Shown here: in pieces, positions 34,336 to 44,477 of the stretch
Numbering within the stretch: position 1 is the first letter of the stretch
Layout: the number at the start of each line of letters is the position of its first letter
Assembly: GCA_020851455.1 (NCBI GenBank)
Contig: JADZCT010000020.1
Coordinates: forward strand, 1 to 64,000
DNA from: Gemmatimonadaceae bacterium
GTDB taxonomy: Bacteria > Gemmatimonadota > Gemmatimonadetes > Gemmatimonadales > Gemmatimonadaceae
Direction: 5' to 3'
Length of the DNA: 64,000 bases
Notes under the pieces: generated by a model
The model's input: only the letters and a program-made list of their open reading frames with translations
The model's database searches: none
Told to the model about the DNA's origin: nothing
Program-made: the position numbers and the translations under genes

Positions 34336-35165
34336 ACGCTCTTGCCGCCGTCAACTACGAGGTTCGCGCCGGTGACGAACGATGCGGCGTCGGAGCAGAG
34401 ATATACGAGCGCGCCCTGATAGTCGGTCGGCCGTCCCATGCGTCCAAGTGGAATGCGCGACGCAGCACGCGCCACGAAACCGGAGTCCTGCCCATTCTCC
34501 ACGCCGCCAACCGTTATTGAGTTCACGCGTACTCCCGCCCCTGCCCAATATGTCGCCAGGTAGAGTGTGAGTCCGTGCAGGCCGGCCTTGACCGCTGTGT
34601 AGCTCACGGGCTTCGCTGGCTGTGCCGAATCCGGCAGCCCCTCAACACGGTACAGCCGCTGGTCGGGTGCAATCATCCCGTACTCGCTGCCGATGTTCAC
34701 GATGCAGCCCCGGCCCGCACGGGACATCGCAGCACCGATGTGCTTGGCGCACAGGAAGGGGCCAGTGAGGCCCACGGCGATATCGGCGTTCCACCGGGCC
34801 AGCGGAAATGCCTCGATCCGCGTGAACGCCGTTACCCCATCTTCGACGCGGGGGTTGTTCGCGGCGTTGTTGACCAGGATGTCCACCCGGCCGTACCGAT
34901 CGAGTACCCGAGCTGTAGCTGCCTCAACCGACGTCTCGTCGGCAACGTCGAGGAGAGTTGCCGTCGCCTGCACGCCGAACCGGTCGGCAATATCCGCGGC
35001 CACGCGCTCGGCGGCCTCCAGCCGGATGTCGGCGATCACGGGAATGCCACCGGCTGCAGCAAGCGCTTCCGCATGACGCGGGCCAAGCAACCCTGCGCCG
35101 CCGGTGACGACTGCAACTCGCCCGGCAAGGGAAAATGCAGACGCCGGCAGTTCTGTCGCAGTCAC
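34329..35165 (-). CDS. Short-chain dehydrogenase/reductase (278 aa)
   Basis: Classical SDR. Cofactor loop VVTGGAGLLGPRHAEAL (residues 19-35), NNA motif (VNNAAN), catalytic Ser in NIGSEYG, and Tyr-x3-Lys in YTAVK. The VENGQD region and C-terminal GANLVVDGGKSVW are typical of glucose/gluconate-type SDRs. GTG start 10 bp after the Gfo/Idh gene. It probably oxidises or reduces a sugar intermediate in the glycan pathway. Confidence 0.85.
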   Translation of the reverse strand: MTATELPASAFSLAGRVAVVTGGAGLLGPRHAEALAAAGGIPVIADIRLEAAERVAADIADRFGVQATATLLDVADETSVEAATARVLDRYGRVDILVNNAANNPRVEDGVTAFTRIEAFPLARWNADIAVGLTGPFLCAKHIGAAMSRAGRGCIVNIGSEYGMIAPDQRLYRVEGLPDSAQPAKPVSYTAVKAGLHGLTLYLATYWAGAGVRVNSITVGGVENGQDSGFVARAASRIPLGRMGRPTDYQGALVYLCSDAASFVTGANLVVDGGKSVW

Positions 35166-35175
35166 TTGCAGTCCC

Positions 35176-36189
35176 TCAGGTGAGCCGCACGGGGCGTCCC
35201 GTGCGCATTGACTCCTTCACCGCCAGCGCAACATGCAACACCGCCACGCCGTCTGCCAGCGACGCGCGCGGAATGCCGCCAGTCTCCACACACTCCAGAA
35301 AGTCCCGCATCTCCGCGCGGAACATCTCGTTGCGTTGAAAACTCTGAAGCACCAGGCCATCCGCAACTGGCGGGTCCACCGAGAGCTGGCCGCCCAGCAG
35401 GTCGAGCATCGCGGTTGCCCTGCTGCCGTCCACCCGGATCGAACGGCGCGATGGCCGCGTCGCCATGGACTGGCAGATCAACACCGAGCCCGTCGTGGTT
35501 TCAAGGTCCGCTTGCACGGTATCCTCGACGTCAACCTCGAGGTCACTCAGCTTTCCCCCGCTGGCAGACACGCTTCGGACCGGACCAAAGAGCCACCACG
35601 CAAGGTCGTAGTCGTGAATCTGGGTCAGCACTACGCCGCCGCCCATCTCGGACCGGGCGGCATAAGACGTGCGATAATCCTCGTACGGATGCCAGTCGGG
35701 CAGGTACTCAGCGTAGTGGATCTCCGTCTTGCGCGGTGCGCCGAGTGCGTGCCGGGCAAGCAGTTCCTGCAGCCGCACGACGCATGGATGAAATCGCCAC
35801 TGGCACCCCATGGCTACGATCAGTCGCTTGCGCGCAACGACGCGCTGCAGCCGGTGCAACCCATCGGCGGTGTGCGACACTGGCTTCTCGATGAACAGGT
35901 GGCAACCCGCCTCGGCCGCCTCGATCGCAACGCCCAGGTGCAGGGCCGATGGATTGCAAATGACCACTGCGTCTGGCCGAGCGGCAAGGGCCGCGCCGAG
36001 CGTCTCATGCGGGATGACGCCAAGGTCCGCCTCGACGTCGCGCAAATCGTCGCGCAACAGAGCGTCGGTCACGACGTGGGAGAGCCGGCGCTGGCGAAAC
36101 GCGTGAAGCTCGACGCCCGGGCGCAACGCCTGAATGTTGCGCGCATGACGCTGGCCTATGGCTCCGAGCCCTACGACCAGGATTCGCAC
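35176..36189 (-). CDS. Gfo/Idh/MocA-family oxidoreductase (337 aa)
   Basis: N-terminal NAD(P) Rossmann domain: MRILVVGLGAIGQRHARNI at 1-19 and the family EKPVSHT segment near 104-110. The C-terminal alpha/beta domain carries the substrate pocket (GGGVVLTQIHDYDLAWWLFG near 192-211). Relatives act on UDP- or CDP-linked sugars or inositols. GTG start. 1 bp separates it from the TPP enzyme gene. Could reduce the branched keto group produced by that enzyme, as YerF-like reductases do in yersiniose synthesis, although YerF is not of this family as far as I recall. Confidence 0.82.
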   Translation of the reverse strand: MRILVVGLGAIGQRHARNIQALRPGVELHAFRQRRLSHVVTDALLRDDLRDVEADLGVIPHETLGAALAARPDAVVICNPSALHLGVAIEAAEAGCHLFIEKPVSHTADGLHRLQRVVARKRLIVAMGCQWRFHPCVVRLQELLARHALGAPRKTEIHYAEYLPDWHPYEDYRTSYAARSEMGGGVVLTQIHDYDLAWWLFGPVRSVSASGGKLSDLEVDVEDTVQADLETTTGSVLICQSMATRPSRRSIRVDGSRATAMLDLLGGQLSVDPPVADGLVLQSFQRNEMFRAEMRDFLECVETGGIPRASLADGVAVLHVALAVKESMRTGRPVRLT

Positions 36190-36190
36190 C

Positions 36191-37990
36191 CTACTCGGGA
36201 AGCGGCGGGACGATCATGTTGGCGAGGAACTCATCGCGCGGCAGGAACGGCCAGAGGTCCTCGAGCGGCTTCGACGCCATCGAGCCGTCCGCCCTTCGCA
36301 TCGAGGCGAGACTCGGCGCCCTCGGCTCTTCGCGTGGCGTCATCACTTCGATCACGCACGGGCCGGGGGCGTCGAGCAACTCGCGCACGCGATCCGCAAG
36401 CTCGATGTCGCCGTCGAGGCGGGCGTAAGGAAGCCCGTACGCCCGCACGACGCCATCGAGCGGCGGCAAGGTGACACCGCTCGTGGGGTCTGCGCCGGCC
36501 AAGCGGCCGAAATACCGCGACTGTGACGTGCGGATCGAAGCGTAGCCGTCGTTGTTCAGCACGAAGAGCTTGATCGGCAACTGCAGCCGGCGTATGACCT
36601 CCAGCTCCTGGACGTTCAACTGGAATCCGCCGTCGCCATCCACCGCAATCACGCGGCGGCGGCCGTGTGCAAGGCATGCGCCGATGGTTGCAGGCAAGCC
36701 GTTTCCCATTGCGCCAAGCGCCGTAGTGAGGAAGATGCGCTGGCCTTCCTTCAGGGTCACGGCAAGGCAGAATATCTCGATCCCCGCTCCGCTGCTGCCG
36801 GAAACGATGACGTCGTCAGTTGCCGACGCCGAAGCAATCGCCTCGGCGAGCACGTAGGTGCTTACGCCGGATGGCAGCCCGCGATACTCCGGGAGCACGA
36901 TGGGGTAGCGACCCATCCAGTCACGACAGCGGGCCATCCAGCCCGACCGGTCACGCCTTTCCACCCCTGGAAGCGCCTTGAGCAGCTCTTCGATGAAGGC
37001 CTTTACGTCGGCGCAGACCCCGAGCGCTATTGATGCGCCCATCTTCCCGATTTCCGCCTCGTCCACGTCTACCATCACCTTTCTCGCAGCGCGCGCAAAA
37101 TCGCCCGGCGCGTAGCCAGTAACGACTAGATCGAGCCGTGCGCCAAGCGCAAGCACGAAGTCACTGTTCTGGAGAGCGAAGTTCGCGCCGCGCGGCGCGA
37201 CAGGGCCCGGCCGCCCAACCATCAACGGATGATCGTCTGGTACCATGTCGTGCGCGGGCCACGTCGTGAGCACGGGGACGCCAAGCGCGTCTATGAGCTG
37301 CCGCATCTCACCGCGCGCGTGCCCAAGCCGCACGCCGTTGCCGATCAGGACAACCGGACGCTCCGCAGCATCGAGCAGATCGAGTGTCTCGCGTACGGGC
37401 GCGGCGAGCGCGGTTGCAGCCAGTGACCGCGGCGGGGGTGTGAAGCTTGCCAGTGTATGCTCGTCAATCATCGCGCCCTGCACGTCGAGCGGGATGTCAA
37501 TCCAGACCGGGCCAGGCCGGCCGCTGCGCGCCAGGTGTACCGCCTTTTCCAGATGGAACCGGATGCTCTCAGGCTCGGTCACTGTAACGGCGTACTTCGT
37601 TACAGGCGCAGCCATCGAGACGACATCCACTTCCTGCACACCCATCTGGCGCACTCCGGATGCACCCTTGAGATCGGCGCGTTTCACCTGGCCGGAGATG
37701 ACGAGCACCGGCGTCGAGTCGAGCCATGCCCCGGCGACGCCAGTGAGAGCGTTGGTACCGCCGGGTCCGGTCGTAACGAGGCACACGCCAAGATCGTTTC
37801 TCACCTTGGCATACGACTCGGCCGCCATCGCCGCTGCCTGCTCGTGGACGTTGCAGACGTACTCGATGTCGCCGTTCGCGCCCAGCGAGTCGTTGAGGTG
37901 CATCGCGCCGCCGCCGGTCACCTCGAACACGTGACGCACGCCGAGTCCGGCGACGAACCGGAACACGTAATCAGAGAGCTTGATCGTCAC
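36191..37990 (-). CDS. Thiamine-diphosphate enzyme, acetolactate-synthase-like, YerE candidate (599 aa)
   Basis: Three-domain TPP enzyme. Catalytic Glu50 in NVHEQAAAMAAE activates the cofactor; the TPP motif is GDGGFQLNVQELEV ... VLNND in the C-terminal third; a central domain contains FAD-type binding regions as in acetolactate synthase. The GGGAMHLNDSLG loop near 26-37 is typical of the surface-glycan members of this group. In a cluster with CDP-dideoxyhexose genes the best analogue is YerE, which adds a two-carbon unit from pyruvate to a 4-keto sugar. Alternative: a plain acetolactate synthase, unlikely without ilvN. GTG start overlaps the neuB-like stop by 4 bp. Confidence 0.8.
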   Translation of the reverse strand: MTIKLSDYVFRFVAGLGVRHVFEVTGGGAMHLNDSLGANGDIEYVCNVHEQAAAMAAESYAKVRNDLGVCLVTTGPGGTNALTGVAGAWLDSTPVLVISGQVKRADLKGASGVRQMGVQEVDVVSMAAPVTKYAVTVTEPESIRFHLEKAVHLARSGRPGPVWIDIPLDVQGAMIDEHTLASFTPPPRSLAATALAAPVRETLDLLDAAERPVVLIGNGVRLGHARGEMRQLIDALGVPVLTTWPAHDMVPDDHPLMVGRPGPVAPRGANFALQNSDFVLALGARLDLVVTGYAPGDFARAARKVMVDVDEAEIGKMGASIALGVCADVKAFIEELLKALPGVERRDRSGWMARCRDWMGRYPIVLPEYRGLPSGVSTYVLAEAIASASATDDVIVSGSSGAGIEIFCLAVTLKEGQRIFLTTALGAMGNGLPATIGACLAHGRRRVIAVDGDGGFQLNVQELEVIRRLQLPIKLFVLNNDGYASIRTSQSRYFGRLAGADPTSGVTLPPLDGVVRAYGLPYARLDGDIELADRVRELLDAPGPCVIEVMTPREEPRAPSLASMRRADGSMASKPLEDLWPFLPRDEFLANMIVPPLPE

Positions 37991-40305
37991 GCGCTGGTAT
38001 CCGGGAGGTGCTCGCCGCTCGCGTAGTCAACGAGACGGCGGTCGGCGTCAACGATCGGCATGACGCGGGTCCTCCCCGGAAGCTTCGCCTCGAGCTCAGA
38101 GGGCTGCATCCCGACGACTCCCGCGGAGAAATCCCGGGTCATTACGTCTCTTACGAGCGCGTGCAGCCCGAATCCGCGGACGAACGCATGTCGCACATCG
38201 CCATCGGTCAGGACACCCACGACGCGGCGGTCCTGATCAACGACGAACACGATTCCCATGCGGTTTGCATCCATCGCGCGAAGCGCGGCGAAGATCGTTG
38301 CCCCGTCTGGTACCGTGAGGGCTGCAAGGTCCGCGCGGGCGCGCCGCTCGGACGGGCGGCGAAGCGCATCGCCTGCCCAGTGGATATCCGTGAGATGGTC
38401 GAGCGCGACCCGGAAACCCTCGCCCGTGTCGTGATGCCCCATCCATATCTCCGGCACCATCGTGCAGCCACCAGCCATGAGGGGCGGGAGCACGTCCACG
38501 AAGTTCACGTTCCCTTCGCCGATCTGCAGTCCCTCGCCCGAAGTTCCGGCGCCGTCGCTCACGTGGAGGTGGCGAACCCAGGGCGCGACTGCCTGCGCAA
38601 ACTCAACCAGAGCTGCGCCGCTCCGCGCGCACTCCAGCGCAGCGTGCGAGACATCGAAGCACAACCCCAGCCCCGACTCCTGGCACAGCTGCACGGTGCT
38701 GGCGGCGTCGCAGAGGACGTGGCCGAACCAGCGGCCGCCGAAGTACCACGGATAGGGCGGCAGGTTCTCCAGCAGCAGGTCCACGCCCTCGGTGTCGAGC
38801 TCGCGGAGTGCTGCAAGCAACCTGCGCGCGGCGGCCGCAGAATCGTATCCACCGGGCTTTTGCGACATCCCGCCGACGTGCACTACGATCTTCGGTCCGC
38901 GTGGGAACAACGCCGTGTCGAGATGGAAATGCGGCGCCATTGCTCGGGTGAGATCTATGGTCTTCTGGATCCGCGCGACGGAAAGCGAGCGCTGTGCGTC
39001 GGCGGCGGCGCACAAGTCAACAAGAGTCTCGTGCGCGTACTCGGGAGCGTGGACGACCAGTCCGTATGACTTGTCGCCGGCGGCATACGCCACAGCCCCC
39101 GCATCGAGGTCGCGGTCGCTCACGTGAAATTCGATGAAGCGCATGCCGAGCGGAGCGAACCTCGCTTCGAGCGGCGCGAGGTCGAGGAATCGCGCCACGA
39201 CACCCCATGCCGCGCCGGTGTCAATCGGGCGAGTCTCGCGCGGCGTCGCGCGCGCGTCCACGATGTCGTGCGGCAGGAACATCTCGTCGGCGCCGACGTC
39301 GCGGGGGAGCGACCGTCCGACGATCTGATCAACAAGCTGCGGCGACAGGCCCAGCCCCGGGCTCTTGCTCGTGACCATCGCGCGAGTGATTGGAGTGCCG
39401 GCCGGAATTGCGCGCGCCGCTACCAGACTCTTGGCCAGGGCGCGCCTGTTGAGCATCTCACCGCGCGTCATCCACCTGTTCGGCGCGCCGAGCGAAAGCT
39501 CAACCTCGCGCACCGCGCGCACCTGCGCTGCAAACTCCGCCGGTTCGAGGCTTGCCTTGTGGTCGGGCCCCCTCATCGTCCGGTCGAGCGTCACATGACG
39601 CTCGAGGAGCCGGGCGCCCATTGCGACCGCGGCGAGCGAGATTGCCGTTCCCGTGTCATGCCCGGAGTAGCCCACCGGACGACCGCTCCACTCACGGAGC
39701 GTAAGCATGAAGCGAAGGTTCACTTCCTCGGGTGCGGCCGGGTAGGTGCTCACGCAGTGAAACAGCCCATACTCCGCATTGAGCGTTTCGAGGAACGCAA
39801 GCGTGCGGCGAATCTCGTCCTCTGTGCTCATGCCCGTGCTCACGAGCAGCGGCTTGCCCGTAGCCGCAACGTGCTCGATGAGCGGAAAGTTCGTCATGTC
39901 CGGCGAGCCGATCTTGTACCCGTCGAGATTCATTGTCTCGAGAAAATCAACGCTCGCGCGATCCCAGGGGGTGCACATGAACGTGACGCCGCGGGCGATG
40001 CAGTACGCGTGCAGATCCCGAAAGGCGTCGTCTGGCAGTTCAAACTCGACGAGCAACGGGACCAGGTACTGCAGCCCCTGCTCACCGTGCCGCGGCTGGT
40101 CGAGTATCTCCCTGCGGTAGGTCTCGGTCAACTTCCGCTTCTGGAACTTGACAGCGTCGGCGCCAGCCTCGACGGCCGCGTCAACGAGGCGCTTGGCTAT
40201 TCCAAGATCGCCGTTGTGGTTCACGCCAATCTCGGCGATCACGTAGCACGGTTCATTCGGGCCGATACGCCGGCCGCCTATCGTGAGGTGCCGTTCGCGC
40301 GACAT
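37987..40305 (-). CDS. NeuB-type synthase fused to SAF, TIM-barrel and CBS domains (772 aa)
   Basis: Residues 15-255 are a NeuB/PseI/LegI nonulosonate synthase: YVIAEIGVNHNGDLG, AVKFQKR, ISTGMST-like LLVSTGMST, YSGHDTGT and LLERHVTLDRTMRGPDHK. PEP is condensed with a hexosamine by this family. An antifreeze-like SAF domain follows (about 290-350), then a xylose-isomerase-like TIM barrel (about 365-645; ENLPPYPWYFGG, DVSHAALE, HVSDGAG), then a CBS pair (about 650-772; VPDGATIFAALRAMDANRMGIVFVVD, VVGVLTDGDVR). The ATG at 40305 gives a protein starting at the family N-terminus. No NeuA-type CMP transferase is in the window. Confidence 0.85.
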   Translation of the reverse strand: MSRERHLTIGGRRIGPNEPCYVIAEIGVNHNGDLGIAKRLVDAAVEAGADAVKFQKRKLTETYRREILDQPRHGEQGLQYLVPLLVEFELPDDAFRDLHAYCIARGVTFMCTPWDRASVDFLETMNLDGYKIGSPDMTNFPLIEHVAATGKPLLVSTGMSTEDEIRRTLAFLETLNAEYGLFHCVSTYPAAPEEVNLRFMLTLREWSGRPVGYSGHDTGTAISLAAVAMGARLLERHVTLDRTMRGPDHKASLEPAEFAAQVRAVREVELSLGAPNRWMTRGEMLNRRALAKSLVAARAIPAGTPITRAMVTSKSPGLGLSPQLVDQIVGRSLPRDVGADEMFLPHDIVDARATPRETRPIDTGAAWGVVARFLDLAPLEARFAPLGMRFIEFHVSDRDLDAGAVAYAAGDKSYGLVVHAPEYAHETLVDLCAAADAQRSLSVARIQKTIDLTRAMAPHFHLDTALFPRGPKIVVHVGGMSQKPGGYDSAAAARRLLAALRELDTEGVDLLLENLPPYPWYFGGRWFGHVLCDAASTVQLCQESGLGLCFDVSHAALECARSGAALVEFAQAVAPWVRHLHVSDGAGTSGEGLQIGEGNVNFVDVLPPLMAGGCTMVPEIWMGHHDTGEGFRVALDHLTDIHWAGDALRRPSERRARADLAALTVPDGATIFAALRAMDANRMGIVFVVDQDRRVVGVLTDGDVRHAFVRGFGLHALVRDVMTRDFSAGVVGMQPSELEAKLPGRTRVMPIVDADRRLVDYASGEHLPDTSA

Positions 40306-41342
40306 CACTGGCGCCACCACGCGATGGTTCGCGCGACAGCATCGTCGAATGGAATCCACACGCTTACGCCAAGCCCGGCGCGCGCGCGGGCGATATCGGG
40401 TACGAACCGCGCGGCCTTGGCGCCTGGCACTGGCTCGGCACGGCGGACGATACCGGCGCTCGATGCCGCGCACACCGCTACGCGCGCTGCCGCCGCATCT
40501 ATCGTCATGGCCTCGTCGGAGCCGACGTTGTAGGCGCTCCCGGGGACTCCATGCGCCAAGATCATCCAGCACCACGCGGCAAGATCGGCGGCGTACATCC
40601 ACGACCGTACCGGCGTGCCGTCACCGCTGATCTCGATCGGCTTGCCTGCCAGCACTGCCCCAATGAAGTTGCCAATGGCATATGTGCCATCGAGCACCAG
40701 GCGTGGACCGACCAGCGCGAACCCCCGCGCCGCCACGAACGCCGTCCCGCGCTTCACAGACTCAAGGCCACGGCGCTCAGCCGCAAGCTTCGCGGCGCCA
40801 AACCGCTGAGCGGGAACCAGCGGGTTCGCCTCGCCGGCATACGTCTCGGGGATACGATCGAGGTCCGGTGGCTGCGGCCCGTAAACAGACCCTGAACTCA
40901 TCTGCAGAAATCGCACGCCGCCCACACGCTCCGACTCAGACAGCAGGTTGGCCGTGCCTGTCACGATCATGTCCGCAATGCGCTCGGGATTGCCGGCGTT
41001 CTCGGCCGGTGTCGCAGCGGAAGCGCAATGCACCACATGAGTGAACCGGGCCGGCAGGCGAACCGTCCGCACGTCGCCTTCCACGACGGCCACGCGAGGT
41101 GCGCCGGCAAGATACGGAAAGCGCGCGCGAAACGCGCTGGCGTCGCGTACCACCGCGGTGACCGCCACGCCAAGCGATTGAGCCCGGCTGGCGTACAGGA
41201 GAGTCTCGGTCATCCAGCTGCCGACGAACCCGTTGGCGCCGGTGATGACAACGTGCGCCCCGCGCAACCCCGGCCAGGCGCGCCTTGCACTCTCGAGCAC
41301 GTGACCCAGGTCGTCCTGGGCAAGCTCACGTACGCGCACCAT
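40305..41342 (-). CDS. NAD-dependent epimerase/dehydratase with Tyr-to-Phe change (345 aa)
   Basis: Extended SDR of the sugar epimerase group. Cofactor loop [12 protein letters not shown] at 34-45, VVHCASAAT near 103-111, and Ser region [10 protein letters not shown] near 148-157. The usual Tyr-x3-Lys is Phe181-x3-Lys185 ([12 protein letters not shown]); the DNA reads TTT at this codon. The rest of the fold is intact, so it may have changed chemistry, be inactive, or rely on another acid. ATG start overlaps the rfbH 3' end by 17 bp, and its stop overlaps the NeuB-like ATG. Confidence 0.85.
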   Translation of the reverse strand: MVRVRELAQDDLGHVLESARRAWPGLRGAHVVITGANGFVGSWMTETLLYASRAQSLGVAVTAVVRDASAFRARFPYLAGAPRVAVVEGDVRTVRLPARFTHVVHCASAATPAENAGNPERIADMIVTGTANLLSESERVGGVRFLQMSSGSVYGPQPPDLDRIPETYAGEANPLVPAQRFGAAKLAAERRGLESVKRGTAFVAARGFALVGPRLVLDGTYAIGNFIGAVLAGKPIEISGDGTPVRSWMYAADLAAWCWMILAHGVPGSAYNVGSDEAMTIDAAAARVAVCAASSAGIVRRAEPVPGAKAARFVPDIARARAGLGVSVWIPFDDAVARTIAWWRQ

Positions 41343-42660
41343 CCCTCACGAAGGCATGCATGCTCTTCGACACCCAGACCAGCATCTCCTCCGTCAGCCC
41401 CGGATAACAGCCGATCCAGAGCGTACCGTGCATCACCTGATCCGACCGCGCCAGATCACCCGCCACACGGTACGTGAGCCCTTCATAGGCCGGCTGTCGC
41501 GTGAGATTTCCGCCAAAGAGCAGCCGGGTCGCGATCTTCCGGCCTTCGAGGAACTGAACAAGGGCATTGCGGTCGAACGGAGCGCCTTCGCGAACGCGCA
41601 TCGGGAACCCGAACCAGCTCGGTTCGGCCTTCGGGTGCACCGCGGCAAACTCGAATACATCATCGAGGTCAGCCAGCGCTGCGCGTAGGGTTTCATAGTT
41701 GCGATTGCGCGCCGCTATGAACGCCGGAAGCCGCTGGAGCTGCGCAAGCCCGATCGCCGCCTGCATGTCCGTGGCCTTCAGGTTGTAGCCGACGTGCGAG
41801 TAGATGTACTTGTGATCGTACCCGAACGGCAGCTGCCCCAACTGCCACCCGAAGCGCTTCCCGCAGGTGTTCTCCTTCCCGGGAGCGCACCAGCAATCGC
41901 GGCCCCAGTCACGGTACGACTCGACTATCCGCTTCCACTTCGGCTTGTGCGCAAGCACCGCGCCGCCCTCGCCCATGGTGATGTGGTGCGCGGGATAGAA
42001 GCTCGCGGTCGCGAGGTCGCCAAAGGTGCCCACCGACCTGCCGTCGAATTTCGCACCGACGGCGTCACAGCAATCTTCCACGACGAACAGGTCGTGCTCC
42101 TTCGCAAACGCGGCCACCGCGCCGATGTCGTAAGGGTTGCCGAGCGGGTGAGCCAGTACGATCGCGCGAGTCCTCGGCGAGAGCGCATCATCCAGCCGCG
42201 AAACGTCAATGCCGTAGCCTGGAAGTTCGACGTCCACGAACACGGGCACGAGCCGATTCTGGAAGATCGGGTTAACGGTCGTCGGGAAGCCCGCCGCGAC
42301 AGTGATCACCTCGTCGCCCGGCTTCAGCTCGCGGCCATCCAGCATCGGCGAGCAGAGCGCGCTAACCGCAAGCAGGTTCGCGCTCGACCCGGAGTTCACG
42401 AGCATCGCATGGCGCGCACTCATGACGCTGGCGAACTCCCGCTCGAACTTCTCCGCATACGGGCCCGCGGTAAGCCAGAAGTCGAGGGATGCCTCGACGA
42501 GTTGTTGAAGCTCTTCGGCGCCGAACACGCGCCCCGACACGGGGACGGGCGTCACCCCGGGCAAGAACGACCCGGGTGCGAACGCAAGCTCATGGTACTC
42601 CGCGACGAGCGCCTTGATCTGCTCGCGCAGTGTCGCTGCACCCCTTGCCACGTCCGTCAT
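41326..42660 (-). CDS. rfbH: CDP-6-deoxy-4-hexulose-3-dehydrase, E1-type (444 aa)
   Basis: PMP- and [2Fe-2S]-dependent enzyme that removes the C3 hydroxyl of CDP-4-keto-6-deoxyglucose, with an E3 reductase. The usual PLP lysine is replaced by His ([14 protein letters not shown], His225/226), the E1 hallmark. The iron-sulfur motif C-x57-C-x1-C-x7-C is exact: Cys198, Cys256, Cys258, Cys266. Fold: DegT/AHBA aminotransferase type. Start ATG 42660 sits 1 bp after the rfbG stop; a GTG-type start at 42684 would overlap it. E3 (a ferredoxin-reductase-type flavoprotein) is not encoded in the window. Confidence 0.92.
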   Translation of the reverse strand: MTDVARGAATLREQIKALVAEYHELAFAPGSFLPGVTPVPVSGRVFGAEELQQLVEASLDFWLTAGPYAEKFEREFASVMSARHAMLVNSGSSANLLAVSALCSPMLDGRELKPGDEVITVAAGFPTTVNPIFQNRLVPVFVDVELPGYGIDVSRLDDALSPRTRAIVLAHPLGNPYDIGAVAAFAKEHDLFVVEDCCDAVGAKFDGRSVGTFGDLATASFYPAHHITMGEGGAVLAHKPKWKRIVESYRDWGRDCWCAPGKENTCGKRFGWQLGQLPFGYDHKYIYSHVGYNLKATDMQAAIGLAQLQRLPAFIAARNRNYETLRAALADLDDVFEFAAVHPKAEPSWFGFPMRVREGAPFDRNALVQFLEGRKIATRLLFGGNLTRQPAYEGLTYRVAGDLARSDQVMHGTLWIGCYPGLTEEMLVWVSKSMHAFVRDGART

Positions 42661-42661
42661 C

Positions 42662-43678
42662 TCACTGCGCCGAGAGGAACTCACCGTACCACGCGATGGT
42701 CCGGTCGAGCCCTTCCTCGATGGTGAACTCCGGCTTCCAGCCGAGCACCTTGCGCGCCTTTGCGGCGCTGAGCCACTGGTGCCTGATCTCGTGCCTCGCC
42801 TCCGCGCGAACGTCCGGCACGAGCTGCGAGCGCATGCGAGCGAGGATCTTTCCGGTCAGCGCGAGCACGTCGAGCTGCAACTCGTTGGAGAAGTTGAATG
42901 CTTCTCCGCGCAACTCGGGTCGCACGTGCAGCTCTTCCGCGAGCCGCATGTATGCCGCCGCGCCGTCTTCGACGTAGAAGTAGTCCCGTATGAGCGTGCC
43001 GTCCGAGCGAATCACCGGACGCTCGCCACGAAAGGCCGACCGGATCGTGCCCGGCACGAGCCTGTTCCAGTTGAGGTCGCCGCCACCGTAGAAGTTGCCA
43101 CAGCGCGTTATCGCGACAGGTACGCCGAACGTCACCGCGTACATCCGCGCCACGATGTCGGCGCATGACTTGCTCGCGTCGTACGGATGCTCGCCGCGAA
43201 GCGGCGCTGTCTCGTCGTAGGGAAGTTGCTCGTGGTCGCCGTACGCCTTGTCGCTCGATGCCGTGACTACCGCCTTCACCAGCGGGCTCCGGCGCACGGC
43301 GTCGAGCAGCGCCCATGTGCCGCGGATATTGGAATCCAGCGTGGAAACAGGGTTCCTGTTGGCAACGCCAACGATCGTCTGCGCGGCAAGGTGAAACACA
43401 GTGTCAATCTCGTACTCGGCCAGTGCTCGCTCCAGCAGCGCCTGGCTGCGCGCATCGCCCCGGACGAGCGTGACGCGCGAAAGAAGGTCGCTCGAGAGCA
43501 GCACGCTCTGAGGCACCCAGTCGCGAACCAGCGCGACCACATCCGCGCCGCCCCCAACCAGCCGCCGTACGAGCCAGCCGCCAAGCAGGCCCGTCGCGCC
43601 GGTGACGAACACCCTGCGATCGCGCCAGAACGACGACGCTCTGCGTCCTGGCGTTCCAGCCTTGCGGGTAGCGTTCAC
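42662..43678 (-). CDS. rfbG: CDP-glucose 4,6-dehydratase (338 aa)
   Basis: Converts CDP-glucose to CDP-4-keto-6-deoxyglucose. NAD loop [14 protein letters not shown] at 22-36, [11 protein letters not shown] near 94-104, catalytic [11 protein letters not shown] near 139-149 and YDASKSCAD (Tyr-x3-Lys) near 163-171. The [10 protein letters not shown] segment near 233 is typical of RfbG. I choose the GTG at 43678, which overlaps the rfbF stop by 4 bp; longer starts run into rfbF. Confidence 0.93.
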   Translation of the reverse strand: MNATRKAGTPGRRASSFWRDRRVFVTGATGLLGGWLVRRLVGGGADVVALVRDWVPQSVLLSSDLLSRVTLVRGDARSQALLERALAEYEIDTVFHLAAQTIVGVANRNPVSTLDSNIRGTWALLDAVRRSPLVKAVVTASSDKAYGDHEQLPYDETAPLRGEHPYDASKSCADIVARMYAVTFGVPVAITRCGNFYGGGDLNWNRLVPGTIRSAFRGERPVIRSDGTLIRDYFYVEDGAAAYMRLAEELHVRPELRGEAFNFSNELQLDVLALTGKILARMRSQLVPDVRAEARHEIRHQWLSAAKARKVLGWKPEFTIEEGLDRTIAWYGEFLSAQ

Positions 43679-44442
43679 CGAACCTTCCACGGCGCCTGCC
43701 CGCCAGCCCACAGCGCCTCGAGCATATTCATGTCTCGCAGCGTATCCATCGGCGCCCAGAATCCTTCGTGGCGGTATGCGCGCAACTGGTCTTCCACGGC
43801 AAGCCGTTCCAGCGGGGCTTGCTCCCACGCAGTATCGTCGCCCTCGATGTAATCGAGCACGTTCGGTTCCAGGACGAAGAACCCGCCGTTGACCCAGCCC
43901 GCGCTGGTCTGCGATTTCTCGGCGAAGGCCGCCACGCGGTCGCCGTCGAGCTCCAGTCCGCCAAACCGCGCCGCCGGCCGCACCGCGGTAACCGTTGCAA
44001 GCCGCCCGTGCGCGCGGTGGAATGCGATGACCTTTGAGAGGTCAACGTCGCTGACCCCGTCGCCATAGGTGAGGCAGAACGTCTCGTTGCCGATCCAGCG
44101 CTTCAGCCGGCGAATCCGCCCTCCCGTCTGCGTCTTCAGTCCCGTGTCAATCATCGAGACGGTCCAGTCCTCGGAGAGTACGCCGTGCGTGGAGACGCTC
44201 CCGTCCGCGATGTGGACGGTGACGTCGCGTGATACCTGGTGATACCGGAGAAAGTACTCCCGCACAATGTCGGCCTTGTATCCAAGGGCCAGAATGAACT
44301 CCGAAAGGCCGTGGTGCGCATACATGTGCATGATATGCCATAGCATTGGCCGGCCACCGATCTCGACCATCGGCTTGGGACGCGTGGCCGTCTCTTCCGC
44401 AAGGCGCGTGCCGAGTCCGCCGGCAAGGATGACGACCTTCAT
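43675..44442 (-). CDS. rfbF: Glucose-1-phosphate cytidylyltransferase (255 aa)
   Basis: Makes CDP-glucose from CTP and glucose-1-phosphate. The nucleotide-binding loop is [18 protein letters not shown] with [19 protein letters not shown] following. [11 protein letters not shown] (about 126-136) supplies a metal-binding Asp. [14 protein letters not shown] and the terminal W-P-M-D-T-L-R region match RfbF. I start at the ATG 44442 (an ATG 30 bp upstream is possible). It is followed directly by rfbG. Confidence 0.93.
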   Translation of the reverse strand: MKVVILAGGLGTRLAEETATRPKPMVEIGGRPMLWHIMHMYAHHGLSEFILALGYKADIVREYFLRYHQVSRDVTVHIADGSVSTHGVLSEDWTVSMIDTGLKTQTGGRIRRLKRWIGNETFCLTYGDGVSDVDLSKVIAFHRAHGRLATVTAVRPAARFGGLELDGDRVAAFAEKSQTSAGWVNGGFFVLEPNVLDYIEGDDTAWEQAPLERLAVEDQLRAYRHEGFWAPMDTLRDMNMLEALWAGGQAPWKVR

Positions 44443-44477
44443 GCGCTGGCCGCCAGGGGTGAGTGTGGGCATCGTGT

